DNA from: Pseudarthrobacter siccitolerans
GTDB taxonomy: Bacteria; Actinomycetota; Actinomycetes; Actinomycetales; Micrococcaceae
DNA length: 64,000 nt
Reading direction: 5' to 3'
NCBI RefSeq assembly: GCF_001046895.1
Contig: NZ_CAQI01000046.1
Location: 186,001 to 250,000, forward strand
Shown here: positions 1 through 7,142 of the stretch, in pieces
How positions within the stretch are numbered: position 1 is the stretch's first letter
Layout of the letters: every line of letters begins with the position of its first letter
The notes under the pieces: model-generated
What the model was told of the DNA's origin: nothing
What the model saw: only the letters and a program-made list of their open reading frames with translations
Database searches by the model: none
Program-made: the position numbers and the translations under genes

Positions 1-342
1 CAGGCCAATCATCATCGCGACGAAACTTATGCCGATCGACGCCCTTGCGCCGTAAAGAAGACGCGATAGCTCGTCTCTACCTTGCGCGTCCGCTCCCAAA
101 GGATGTGCCCAGTCCACGAACGGAGCAAGTCGCGGCTCGGCGACGCTCACTTGCGGCTCCGCAACAGGTAGCCACTGGACGACGAAGGCAAGTAAGCAGA
201 GCAATCCCACCCAGCCGAATGCGATTGCCGTGACAGCGCCGATGGAACGCCGTGGCCGTGCCTTGCGAGCTAAGCGCCCCGCCAACAAAGCTGGCTGTGG
301 CAAACGTGCTTCCCGTCCGTCACGCAATCCGGTTCTCGTCAT
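1..342 (-). CDS. ABC transporter permease, DppC/OppC type (partial, 3' end outside window)
   Basis: N-terminal 114 codons of an inner-membrane permease for peptide or nickel-type substrates. Visible are a basic cytoplasmic N-terminus, a first membrane segment at about residues 38-58, and the family hallmark HPLGADAQGRDELSRLLYGAR just before the second segment. The ATG start overlaps the stop of the upstream DppB-like gene by 4 bp (ATGA), so the two permeases are translationally coupled, as in typical dpp/opp operons. The gene continues past the left edge; solute-binding and ATPase genes, if present, would lie there. The substrate cannot be told from this part. Confidence 0.88.
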   Translation of the reverse strand, partial: MTRTGLRDGREARLPQPALLAGRLARKARPRRSIGAVTAIAFGWVGLLCLLAFVVQWLPVAEPQVSVAEPRLAPFVDWAHPLGADAQGRDELSRLLYGARASIGISFVAMMIGL

Positions 343-1271
343 TTTGCGATCCTCGGGTCCAGGAGTCGGTATGTGGAATCAACCACGAAATTGATGCCGA
401 GGTATGCAACGGCCATAAAGAGCACGACCCCCTGGACGACAATCAAATCTCCTCCTAGAACCGCCCGAATAAGATATGCCCCGATTCCTGGGATCGAGAA
501 GATCGTCTCGATCACAATTGTTCCGCCGACTAGCTCGGCTAAACGGAGGCCGGCTACCGTCAAGAGGGAGAAAGACGAGGGACGAAGTGCGTGTCGCACT
601 AGGATCGGCGTGGACGGAAGGCCCTTCGCACGCGCCAACGTAATAAAGTCCTGCTGCAGAGTACCGACCAGATCGGCACGGAGAACACGTACAAACACAG
701 CAGCCGCGGGCAGAGAGAGCGCCAGCGTCGGGATGAAGGCGTGTCGCAGATTCTTCACTGGATCAGTGGTGAAGGGCACCCATCCCGTCACCGGCAGCCA
801 GCCCAGCGTCACTGACAACGCGTAGACGAAGAACAGCGACGTGACGAAAGCTGGAATGGCAATCAACCCGGACGTAAGTGCGTTAACGACACGATCGACG
901 AAAGTGTCGGGCCGAAATGCACAGAACAACGCCAGTGGAATCGAAATTAGCAGCGCCAGAAGGATAGCCCCGAAGGCCAGCTGCAGTGTCATAGGCGCCC
1001 GTTCTATCAGCGAATCGAATACCGGGGTCCTGTCTAAGTAGGATCGTCCGAAATCACCTTGGAACACCCCAGCCACCCAATCGACATACCGTTCCATGAC
1101 CGGCTTTTCGAAACCGTACTGCTCATTAATGGCCGCGATAACTTCGGGTGTAGCGTAATCCCCCGCAATGCTCACTGCTGGAGACCCCGGCACGAGTTCG
1201 AGCATGAAGGATGTCATGAGAGTCACAAGAAACACGACTGCCACGAGCCTAGTAAGTCTCCCCATCAGCAT
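339..1271 (-). CDS. ABC transporter permease, DppB/OppB type
   Basis: A 310-residue integral membrane permease of the peptide/nickel ABC importer class. It has the usual N-terminal membrane anchor, a periplasmic segment with the typical YGFEKPVMERYVDW stretch, and five further membrane spans. The cytoplasmic coupling region reads ARAKGLPSTPILVRHALRP, the conserved EAA-type loop, and the C-terminus VDSTYRLLDPR is also typical. Length is normal for the family (about 305-340). The ATG at 1271 is preceded by a good ribosome binding site (GAGGAGGG about 8 nt upstream). It is the first visible gene of a minus-strand operon with the DppC-like gene. Codon usage is more A/T-rich than in core genes further right, which suggests acquired DNA. 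Substrate unknown. Confidence 0.92.
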   Translation of the reverse strand: MLMGRLTRLVAVVFLVTLMTSFMLELVPGSPAVSIAGDYATPEVIAAINEQYGFEKPVMERYVDWVAGVFQGDFGRSYLDRTPVFDSLIERAPMTLQLAFGAILLALLISIPLALFCAFRPDTFVDRVVNALTSGLIAIPAFVTSLFFVYALSVTLGWLPVTGWVPFTTDPVKNLRHAFIPTLALSLPAAAVFVRVLRADLVGTLQQDFITLARAKGLPSTPILVRHALRPSSFSLLTVAGLRLAELVGGTIVIETIFSIPGIGAYLIRAVLGGDLIVVQGVVLFMAVAYLGINFVVDSTYRLLDPRIAK

Positions 1272-1644
1272 GTACGGACCCTCCTCACTGTCGCGGGCCC
1301 GTTGACATGTGGCTTCATAGCGGCGCTCCTTTGCGTTAAAGCCTGAGGCTTTTGACCCTTACCTTGCAGTCAATACTTGAATTCGTATTCCTGAAATACG
1401 ACATTGTCCAACGTTTTGCGTGACGCTCTCTGGTTCAGGTTGTTGCAACGGAGGCGGCAGGAAGCCAGGTTCTCCCACGTTTTGCACCGCCCGCGAGCGC
1501 GGCGTGAGTAATCCGCCCATGATGAACCGGTTAGAGAGGTGGAATCCTCCAGCGACGAGAACATAAAACTTCGCGTAGTGTCCGCGCGAAAACTGTAGGG
1601 CCGTCTCCGCTACGACGACGGCACGGGTAAGACCCTCTGCCGCA
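1272..1644. other. Intergenic region upstream of the permease operon
   Basis: No convincing gene is seen; the short open frames here have no family features and no codon bias. The stretch lies between the monooxygenase stop and the permease start and probably carries the permease operon promoter. The one clear signal is the inverted repeat at 1383-1401, listed separately. Confidence 0.5.
1383..1401. promoter_or_regulatory. Perfect 7-bp inverted repeat, candidate operator
   Basis: TCGTATT, five bases, then AATACGA: a 19-bp dyad 112 bp upstream of the dppB-like start. The size and A/T-rich core are like GntR- or TetR-family operators. Binding is inferred only from symmetry and position. Confidence 0.4.
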
Positions 1645-3519
1645 TTAGATGCCTCTCAGTGGTTGAAGGGATGTATAGGCATCATTTGGTGAATCAGACA
1701 CACCCGACGACACGTTCAAGAGCATGTCCTCGCAGAACCGCTCCTCGCGCCGCCACGCATCAATCTGTTTGCGGAACCCGAACGTGCCGCCCGGGTATCC
1801 GGCCGCGATCGCCGGAACAATGTTGCCCCTGACACGGCCCTCGTTGTTGTAATAACCCGGCGTGCACTCCTGCACGGATTTCGCGATGGCCGCACCACTC
1901 AGACGCAACTCCGCCATGTGGGCATCCCACGCCAGCTCCGCCTCGCGCTTGACTTCCATCGACGTGACACCCGAATCAACCAACGTCGTGATCAGCTCCA
2001 CCACATGGCTGGCCTGAATATGCATCCGGAACGGAATGTTGTGCGTCGGTGCTGACTGGCGGCTGTTACCGACCATGAACATGTTCGGGAAGCCATGGGT
2101 ATACAAACCATGGAGCGAGTAGTACTCGTTACGACCCAATTTCTCATCCAGAGTGATCCCGCCCCGCCCGATCACGTTGTAGCGACCCGACTGCGACGGC
2201 GACGTCGCGAACGACTCAAAACCAGTCGCATAGACGATGCAATCCACCTCATACGCGACACCATCAAAATGAATGGCATTCTCAGAGATCCGGTCAGGCC
2301 CGCGGCCATCGGTATCGACCAGGGTGACATTGGGCTGGTTGAACGCCTGCAGATACTCATCACTGAAACAAGGCCGCTTACAGAACCGCCCGTAATACGG
2401 CATGAGACCAGCAGCGGTCTCGGGATCCTCCACGATCTCCGCGATGCGATGGCGAATGCGCTCCAACTGCTGGAAGTCCAATGCTTCCATCGCCTCGACA
2501 ACCTCGTCCGGGGACATGGACGAAGCATCCGGGCGCCCCCAGACCTCTTTCCACTGGTCATCAATCAGGTTACGGTCCGGACTCTTGCCCTCCAACACCA
2601 GGTCAAAGTTCATCTGGCGGTCCTCCTGCCACCCCTTGGGCAAACTCGACCACCACTGCGGATCCGTCGGACGATTCCCCCGCGCATCAAGAATCGACGG
2701 GGTCCGCTGGACCAACACCATTTCCTTAGCATCTGCCGCAACCCGGGGCACCACCTGAATCGCAGTAGCCCCGGTGCCAATCACCGCAACCCGCTTATCA
2801 GCCAGCCCCGTCATACCCCCGAGATTACTGCCGCCCGTGTACTCATAATCCCAACGGCTGGTATGGAACGAATGCCCCTTGAAAGTCTCAATCCCCGGAA
2901 TACCCGGCAGCTTAGGACGGCTGAACATCACCCCGGAAGCCAACACCACAAACCGTGCACTGATCTGATCCCCACGATCAGTGGCCACCTGCCACAGCGC
3001 ACTGTCCTCATCCCAGCGCATCTCCGTCATCCGGGTCTGGAACAACGCATCCTTATACAAATCAAAGTGGTGCCCCATCTTGCGGGCATACCCGAAAATC
3101 TCGTCAGTACGCGCGTACCGCTCCGTGGGCATATAACCAAGATCTTCAAGAAGCGGAAAGTAGATCGAGGACTCAATGTCACACCGGGCACCTGGATAAC
3201 GGTTCCAGTACCACACACCACCAAAGTCACCCGCGTCCTCAATGATCGCAAGTTCCATATCGCCCGCCTTGCGCAGCAACGCACCCGTGGTCAAACCACC
3301 AAAGCCGCCACCCAAGATCAACACATCCACCTCACGCCGAACCGCTTCCCGCTCCACACGAGGAGTGAACGGATCACGCAAATACTCCGAAGCAGTGTCA
3401 AGCTTCACATACTGCGCAGTGCCTTCCGCACGAAGCCGCTTGTCCCGCTCTTCCCGATACTTCTCGCGAAGCGAATCACGCTCTTCCTCCGGCACAAAGC
3501 CCTCATTCTCCGAATTCAT
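1645..3519 (-). CDS. Flavin-dependent monooxygenase, Baeyer-Villiger type
   Basis: A 624-residue FAD/NADPH enzyme that would insert one oxygen atom from O2 into a ketone or aromatic ketone. An N-terminal extension of about 60 residues precedes the FAD Rossmann motif GGGFGG (residues 70-75). Next come the segment GGVWYWNRYPGARCD typical of cyclohexanone/phenylacetone monooxygenases, the fingerprint FKGHSFHTSRWD near residue 210 (family FxGxxxHxxxW) and the NADPH motif GTGATA near residue 245. The N-terminal extension and length resemble the 4-hydroxyacetophenone monooxygenase branch. The ATG is preceded by GGAGG at good spacing. It stands alone on the minus strand upstream of a peptide-type importer, so a catabolic role is plausible but the substrate is unknown. 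Confidence 0.9.
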   Translation of the reverse strand: MNSENEGFVPEEERDSLREKYREERDKRLRAEGTAQYVKLDTASEYLRDPFTPRVEREAVRREVDVLILGGGFGGLTTGALLRKAGDMELAIIEDAGDFGGVWYWNRYPGARCDIESSIYFPLLEDLGYMPTERYARTDEIFGYARKMGHHFDLYKDALFQTRMTEMRWDEDSALWQVATDRGDQISARFVVLASGVMFSRPKLPGIPGIETFKGHSFHTSRWDYEYTGGSNLGGMTGLADKRVAVIGTGATAIQVVPRVAADAKEMVLVQRTPSILDARGNRPTDPQWWSSLPKGWQEDRQMNFDLVLEGKSPDRNLIDDQWKEVWGRPDASSMSPDEVVEAMEALDFQQLERIRHRIAEIVEDPETAAGLMPYYGRFCKRPCFSDEYLQAFNQPNVTLVDTDGRGPDRISENAIHFDGVAYEVDCIVYATGFESFATSPSQSGRYNVIGRGGITLDEKLGRNEYYSLHGLYTHGFPNMFMVGNSRQSAPTHNIPFRMHIQASHVVELITTLVDSGVTSMEVKREAELAWDAHMAELRLSGAAIAKSVQECTPGYYNNEGRVRGNIVPAIAAGYPGGTFGFRKQIDAWRREERFCEDMLLNVSSGVSDSPNDAYTSLQPLRGI

Positions 3520-3693
3520 ACAGAGCCTCCGCTTATCCGTCGCCTCATCGCGAACTGAACCCGACTACGTCTGTGGAATCTGATTCACATCGCTGACGGT
3601 ATCGTATCCAGAACCAGGAATCCAGTGTCCCTCGAAAGTAATTTGTCCGTGAAAAGCGGAAAAATGCATACGTACTCGTGGTGGTCGAGCCGT

Positions 3694-3721
3694 CGTCAGG
3701 GCACGTCAGATGCACGTCAGG
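3694..3721. repeat. Three phased CGTCAG direct repeats
   Basis: CGTCAG starts at 3694, 3704 and 3715, spaced 10 and 11 bp, which puts the copies on one face of the helix. They lie about 175-200 bp upstream of the monooxygenase start. This could be an activator binding array or chance; only position and phasing support it. Confidence 0.4.
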
Positions 3722-4092
3722 CACGAATGGCACCGATTATCTGAACAAGCGCGGGGGATGATCGCGCGTGGATCACGGCGGCGTCCCAGAATGATTCAGG
3801 TCCGCTTCACAAGGGCCTTTGTGACGATATAGTCTTGGATGTCCTCAACGGTGCCGTGACACGTAATCGTCTGCGCTGACCGAATAAGGGACGGATTTTG
3901 AATAGCTTTCCCTGAGGCGCGCAGGTCAGGCGGTGTCCGGGCAACTAGTGCCTTTAGTATTGCCGGTCAAAAGCTGGATAGGTAGCCTGGTGAGAAATGA
4001 ATCCGAAGAGTTGAATAGGCTTTGTCAACGGCGACCAAGTAATTCTATGCCGATCATTTTGCGCAAGATACGTATGCCGAACTCCAGCCTGA

Positions 4093-4254
4093 ACACATAG
4101 TTCGCGACCACGCCTTCTTGCCAATAACGAGCCGGTACAGCCGCCGCTGATGAAGACCTATGAGCTCCTTGCATTCTTGACGACGCAGCCAAATTTCAAG
4201 GCCACTCGCGATCGGCTCATCGACGTGCTCTTCGGGGAAAAAGATAACTCATAG
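4093..4254 (+). pseudogene. Possible relic of a SARP/BTAD-type winged-helix domain
   Basis: An open stretch of about 53 codons reads ...KTYELLAFLTTQPNFKATRD followed by RLIDVLFGEKDNS and a stop at 4252. This follows the pattern of the winged-helix domain in SARP/BTAD regulators (xxxELLAxLxxxPxxxxSRDRLIDxLWGD). There is no good start and the rest of a regulator is missing on both sides, so if real it is a fragment. The resemblance is by eye and the stretch is short; it could be chance. Confidence 0.3.
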
Positions 4255-4357
4255 GCCAGAACGTACCTCCATCAAGTCCTCGTGTTGGGGGCGATATCCG
4301 GAAACCCCCTGCGAAATAGTGCCATTTCGACGCCGAACCGGAACAAGGCGTAGGAAC

Positions 4358-4648
4358 TCACGTAGCCAAATGGACGCCGAACCACGCGCCCACCAGGCCG
4401 GCCAGGATACTGCGGTCGCCTACGCCCCACCAGTCCCCCAAGGAAACCTGCCGGGAAACATCCCACGTGAGGACCCTTGAGCCGATGGCCCCAAAGGCGA
4501 CGGCAAAACCGGCGAGGGGCCACAACCGTGGGTCGGACAGGCCGCGCCGGCGCTTCTCATAGGCGTAGAACAACAGGGCTGCGAGGATTCCCAGCCCTAA
4601 CAGGCCGGCGTGAACCAACCCGTCTCCCGCGAAGGGAAGCCCGAACAT
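4358..4648 (-). pseudogene. Truncated Lgt-like (prolipoprotein diacylglyceryl transferase family) membrane protein
   Basis: Ninety-six residues, very hydrophobic, beginning MFGLPFAGDGLVHAGLLGLG. A first membrane span is followed by a basic loop YEKRRRG, a second span with GAIGSRVLT and then GDRSILAGLVGAWFGVHLA. The last part matches the Lgt pattern around GG(L/R)S..GGLIGG..GV. Lgt proteins are about 270-300 residues, so only the N-terminal third is left. The reading frame stops exactly where base composition drops to the A/T-richer accessory stretch, suggesting that insertion or deletion removed the 3' part. The start is well supported: a TACACT -10 box ends 6 nt before the ATG. A small stand-alone membrane protein is the alternative. 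Confidence 0.55.
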
Positions 4649-4654
4649 GAGCGG

Positions 4655-4660
4655 AGTGTA
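4655..4660 (-). promoter_or_regulatory. -10 box (TACACT) for a leaderless transcript
   Basis: TACACT ends 6 nt upstream of the ATG at 4648, so the transcript would begin at or near the start codon. The same geometry recurs in front of several other genes in this window. Confidence 0.5.
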
Positions 4661-4699
4661 GCAGTGCCCCTGCAGGGCCTTCCCGCGGACGCGCGGACG

Positions 4700-6115
4700 C
4701 TACATGTGCACGTGCAGCCGGCGTGCAGCCTCTGAGATCGAGCCCGTGAGGGACGGGTACACGGTGAACGTGCTGGCGACATCGTCCACGTGCAGCTTCT
4801 GCTTGACGGCGATGGAGATCGGGAAGATCAACTCGGAGGCGTTGGGCCCCACCACCACGCCGCCGATCACCGTTCCGGAGCCCTTACGGGCGAAAATCTT
4901 CACAAAACCGTCTTTGTTGTTGCGCATCTTCGCCCGCGCATTGCTGCGCAGCGAGAGCTTCACCACGTCGCCCTGATACTTGCCGGATTCGATCTCGGCC
5001 TCGGACACGCCGACGTTAGCGATCTCGGGCGAGGTGAAAATGTTGGACGCCACCTGATGCAGTTTGAGCGGGGTGACGGCATCGCCCATGAAGTGCGCAA
5101 CGGCAATCCGGCCCTGCATGGCTGCCACGGAGGCCAGCGGCAGGACACCGGTGCAGTCGCCGGCGGCGTAGATGTTCGGAGCGGTTGTCCGGGAGACACC
5201 GTCCACCTTGATGTGGCCGCTCTCGCTGACCGCAACGCCGGCTTCTTCCAACCCGATACCGGCGGTGTTCGGGATAGAGCCCAGGCAGAGCAGGCAGTGG
5301 CTGCCTGTCACCTTGGACCCGTCGCTGAGGGTGACCACCACGCCGTCATCCGTGCGCTCCACCTGCTCGGCGCGGGACCGCGACAGCACCCGCACGCCGC
5401 GGCGTTCGAAGACCTCCTCGAGAACCACGGCCGCGTCCACGTCCGAGCCGGGCAGCACCCGGTCACGGCTGGAAATCAGGGTGACCTTGGAACCGAGGCC
5501 GTTGTAGGCGGACGCGAACTCCGCGCCGGTCACACCGGAGCCCACCACGATCAGGTCTTCGGGAAGTTCGTCCAGGTTGTAGATCTGGGTCCAGTTCAGG
5601 ATCCGCTCACCGTCGGGCCGGGCAGTGGGCAGTTCGCGGGGGTGGGCGCCGACTGCCAGCAGGATGGTGTCCGCCTCCACCGTTTCAGTGCCCTCGGCAG
5701 TGACCACCTCGATGGTGTGGTCATCCAGGAGGCGGCCGGATCCGGCCAGGATGCGTACACCCTGCTGTGCCAGGCCGTCGGAGATGTCCTTCGACTGGCT
5801 GCGCGCCAGGTTGAGGAGGCGGTCGTTGATGTGCTTGAGGTCTGCGCGCATCACCGGCACGAAGTCGCCGCCGTCGACGTCGAACTTCACGCCCAGCTCC
5901 CCCGCCTCGGCGACACGGGTCATCAAATCCGCGGTGGCGATCAGGGTTTTGGACGGGACGACGTCGGTCAGCACCGCTGAGCCGCCCAGCCCCGCACGCT
6001 CGATGATGGTGACCTGCGCTCCGAGCGAGGCGGCCACCATGGCGGCCTCGTATCCGCCCGGACCACCTCCCAGGATTGCGATCCGGGGTGAACTGAAATC
6101 TGGATGGGTAGTCAC
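4700..6115 (-). CDS. lpdA: LpdA-type NAD(P)H:quinone reductase (flavoprotein disulfide reductase fold)
   Basis: A 471-residue soluble flavoprotein. FAD motif GGGPGG is near the N-terminus, NAD motif VVGSGVTGAEFASAYNGLG in the middle, then the second FAD signature NIYAAGDCTG and a C-terminal dimerisation domain. The redox-active CxxxxC of dihydrolipoamide dehydrogenases is replaced by GGSAVLTDVVPSK, so it cannot be a disulfide reductase. This matches mycobacterial LpdA (Rv3303c family), which reduces quinones with NAD(P)H. The GTG at 6115 was chosen because GGAGAA lies 9 nt upstream and homology begins there; an open frame extends further but without a start signal. It is divergent from punA, the arrangement found around Rv3303c-Rv3307-Rv3308. 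Confidence 0.9.
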   Translation of the reverse strand: MTTHPDFSSPRIAILGGGPGGYEAAMVAASLGAQVTIIERAGLGGSAVLTDVVPSKTLIATADLMTRVAEAGELGVKFDVDGGDFVPVMRADLKHINDRLLNLARSQSKDISDGLAQQGVRILAGSGRLLDDHTIEVVTAEGTETVEADTILLAVGAHPRELPTARPDGERILNWTQIYNLDELPEDLIVVGSGVTGAEFASAYNGLGSKVTLISSRDRVLPGSDVDAAVVLEEVFERRGVRVLSRSRAEQVERTDDGVVVTLSDGSKVTGSHCLLCLGSIPNTAGIGLEEAGVAVSESGHIKVDGVSRTTAPNIYAAGDCTGVLPLASVAAMQGRIAVAHFMGDAVTPLKLHQVASNIFTSPEIANVGVSEAEIESGKYQGDVVKLSLRSNARAKMRNNKDGFVKIFARKGSGTVIGGVVVGPNASELIFPISIAVKQKLHVDDVASTFTVYPSLTGSISEAARRLHVHM

Positions 6116-6209
6116 AAACAACCATTCTCCTGCATCCCCGGCCGGACCGCCAAAGAAACCGTTCTCTCGCGAAAACCGCCAAAGGCTGGGCCCAACCGGA
6201 GCAGCAGGA

Positions 6210-6215
6210 TAACTT
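6210..6215 (+). promoter_or_regulatory. -10 box (TAACTT) for leaderless punA transcript
   Basis: TAACTT ends 6 nt before the GTG of punA, and no ribosome binding site is present. It lies in the 106-bp gap divergent from lpdA. Confidence 0.55.
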
Positions 6216-6221
6216 GTACCA

Positions 6222-7040
6222 GTGAGTACAACTGACTTCCTGAACACGGATCCCTTCGCTGCCGCGCGCGCCGCCGCCGACTACATCGCCGAGGAAACGG
6301 GCGTGGACAGCCATGACGTGGCCCTGGTGCTCGGCTCCGGCTGGGCCGAAGCGGCCGACCTCATCGGCGAGACCACAGCCACGCTCTCCGCCGAGGAAGT
6401 CCCCGGGTTCCACGCTCCGGCAGTGGCAGGCCATGTTGGCACCATCCGTTCCGTACTGACCAAGGAGGGCAAGCGCGCCCTGGTGCTGGGTGCCCGCACC
6501 CACTACTACGAGGGGAAGGGAGTCCGCGCCGTAGTCCACGGGATCAGGGCCGCGGCCGCCGCCGGCTGCAGCACCCTGGTGCTCACCAATGGCTGCGGCG
6601 GACTGAATGAAGACTGGGCGCCGGGTACTCCGGTGCTGATCAGCGATCACATAAACCTCACCGCGGCCTCACCGCTGGAGGGCGCCACGTTCGTGGACCT
6701 CACAGATCTCTACTCGGCCCGGATCCGCGGGATCGCCCGGGAAGTGGACGCAACGCTGGACGAAGGCGTCTACGCACAGTTCCCCGGCCCGCACTACGAG
6801 ACCCCCGCCGAGGTCCAGTACGCCAAGCGCATCGGCGCCGACCTGGTGGGAATGTCCACCGCCCTGGAAGCGATCGCAGGGCGGCACGCGGGAATGGAAG
6901 TGTTTGGCATCTCCCTGGTCACCAACCTCGCCGCGGGTATCAGCCCGCAGCCGCTCAGCCACCAGGAAGTCATTGAGTCAGGGCAGGCAGCGGGCCCGCG
7001 GATCTCCAAACTGCTCGCCGAAATCATCGCCAAACTCTAA
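6222..7040 (+). CDS. punA: Purine nucleoside phosphorylase (trimeric type)
   Basis: A 272-residue cytosolic enzyme that splits inosine/guanosine and deoxy forms with phosphate to free base and (deoxy)ribose 1-phosphate in purine salvage. Visible are the phosphate loop VLGSGW (residues 36-41), GHVGT, THYYEGKG, the GGLNEDWAPGTPVLISDHIN region, FPGPHYETPAE, and the base-binding part VGMSTALEAI...SLVTNLAAG. Length is typical for the low-molecular-mass class. The GTG start follows a TAACTT box by 6 nt, so translation is probably leaderless. The phosphohexomutase gene follows about 100 bp later and could convert the ribose 1-phosphate product, as in the mycobacterial deoD-pmmB pair. Confidence 0.95.
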   Translation: MSTTDFLNTDPFAAARAAADYIAEETGVDSHDVALVLGSGWAEAADLIGETTATLSAEEVPGFHAPAVAGHVGTIRSVLTKEGKRALVLGARTHYYEGKGVRAVVHGIRAAAAAGCSTLVLTNGCGGLNEDWAPGTPVLISDHINLTAASPLEGATFVDLTDLYSARIRGIAREVDATLDEGVYAQFPGPHYETPAEVQYAKRIGADLVGMSTALEAIAGRHAGMEVFGISLVTNLAAGISPQPLSHQEVIESGQAAGPRISKLLAEIIAKL

Positions 7041-7129
7041 AGCAATGCGGGGCCGCTTCAGGCGCCATCCGTCGCGTTCGATCGGCCGCATCCGGCCCCG
7101 CGTTGCAAGAAGTGAGGGACCAATGACGA

Positions 7130-7135
7130 TAGGTT
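7130..7135 (+). promoter_or_regulatory. -10 box (TAGGTT) for leaderless phosphohexomutase transcript
   Basis: TAGGTT ends 7 nt before the ATG at 7143. This favours that ATG over the GTG two codons upstream, which would sit only 1 nt after the box. Confidence 0.45.
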
Positions 7136-7142
7136 TGTGCCC

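Larger units (their letters stand above)
3520..4357. other. Accessory intergenic region with decayed sequence
   Basis: About 0.84 kb of visibly A/T-richer DNA between the monooxygenase start and the truncated Lgt-like gene. It contains the monooxygenase upstream region (repeats at 3694-3721 and the word ATCGTATCCA at 3601-3610), a short minus-strand open frame at about 3796-3960 of unknown family, and a plus-strand fragment at 4093-4254 that resembles a winged-helix segment. No intact gene is seen. The mixture suggests a site of repeated insertion and decay. Confidence 0.5.

Noticed and set aside
1370..1564. 64-codon minus-strand frame between the permease and monooxygenase genes
   Set aside because: No ribosome binding site, no family resemblance and no codon bias.
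2095..3558. Long open frame (487 codons) on the plus strand opposite the monooxygenase
   Set aside because: Composition is Arg/Pro/His-rich with no family features; the minus-strand frame has clear FAD/NADPH motifs. It is a mirror of biased codons.
4312..4329. CGAAAT-n6-ATTTCG inverted repeat near the Lgt-like truncation as an insertion sequence end
   Set aside because: Only 6-bp arms, no target duplication and no transposase nearby.
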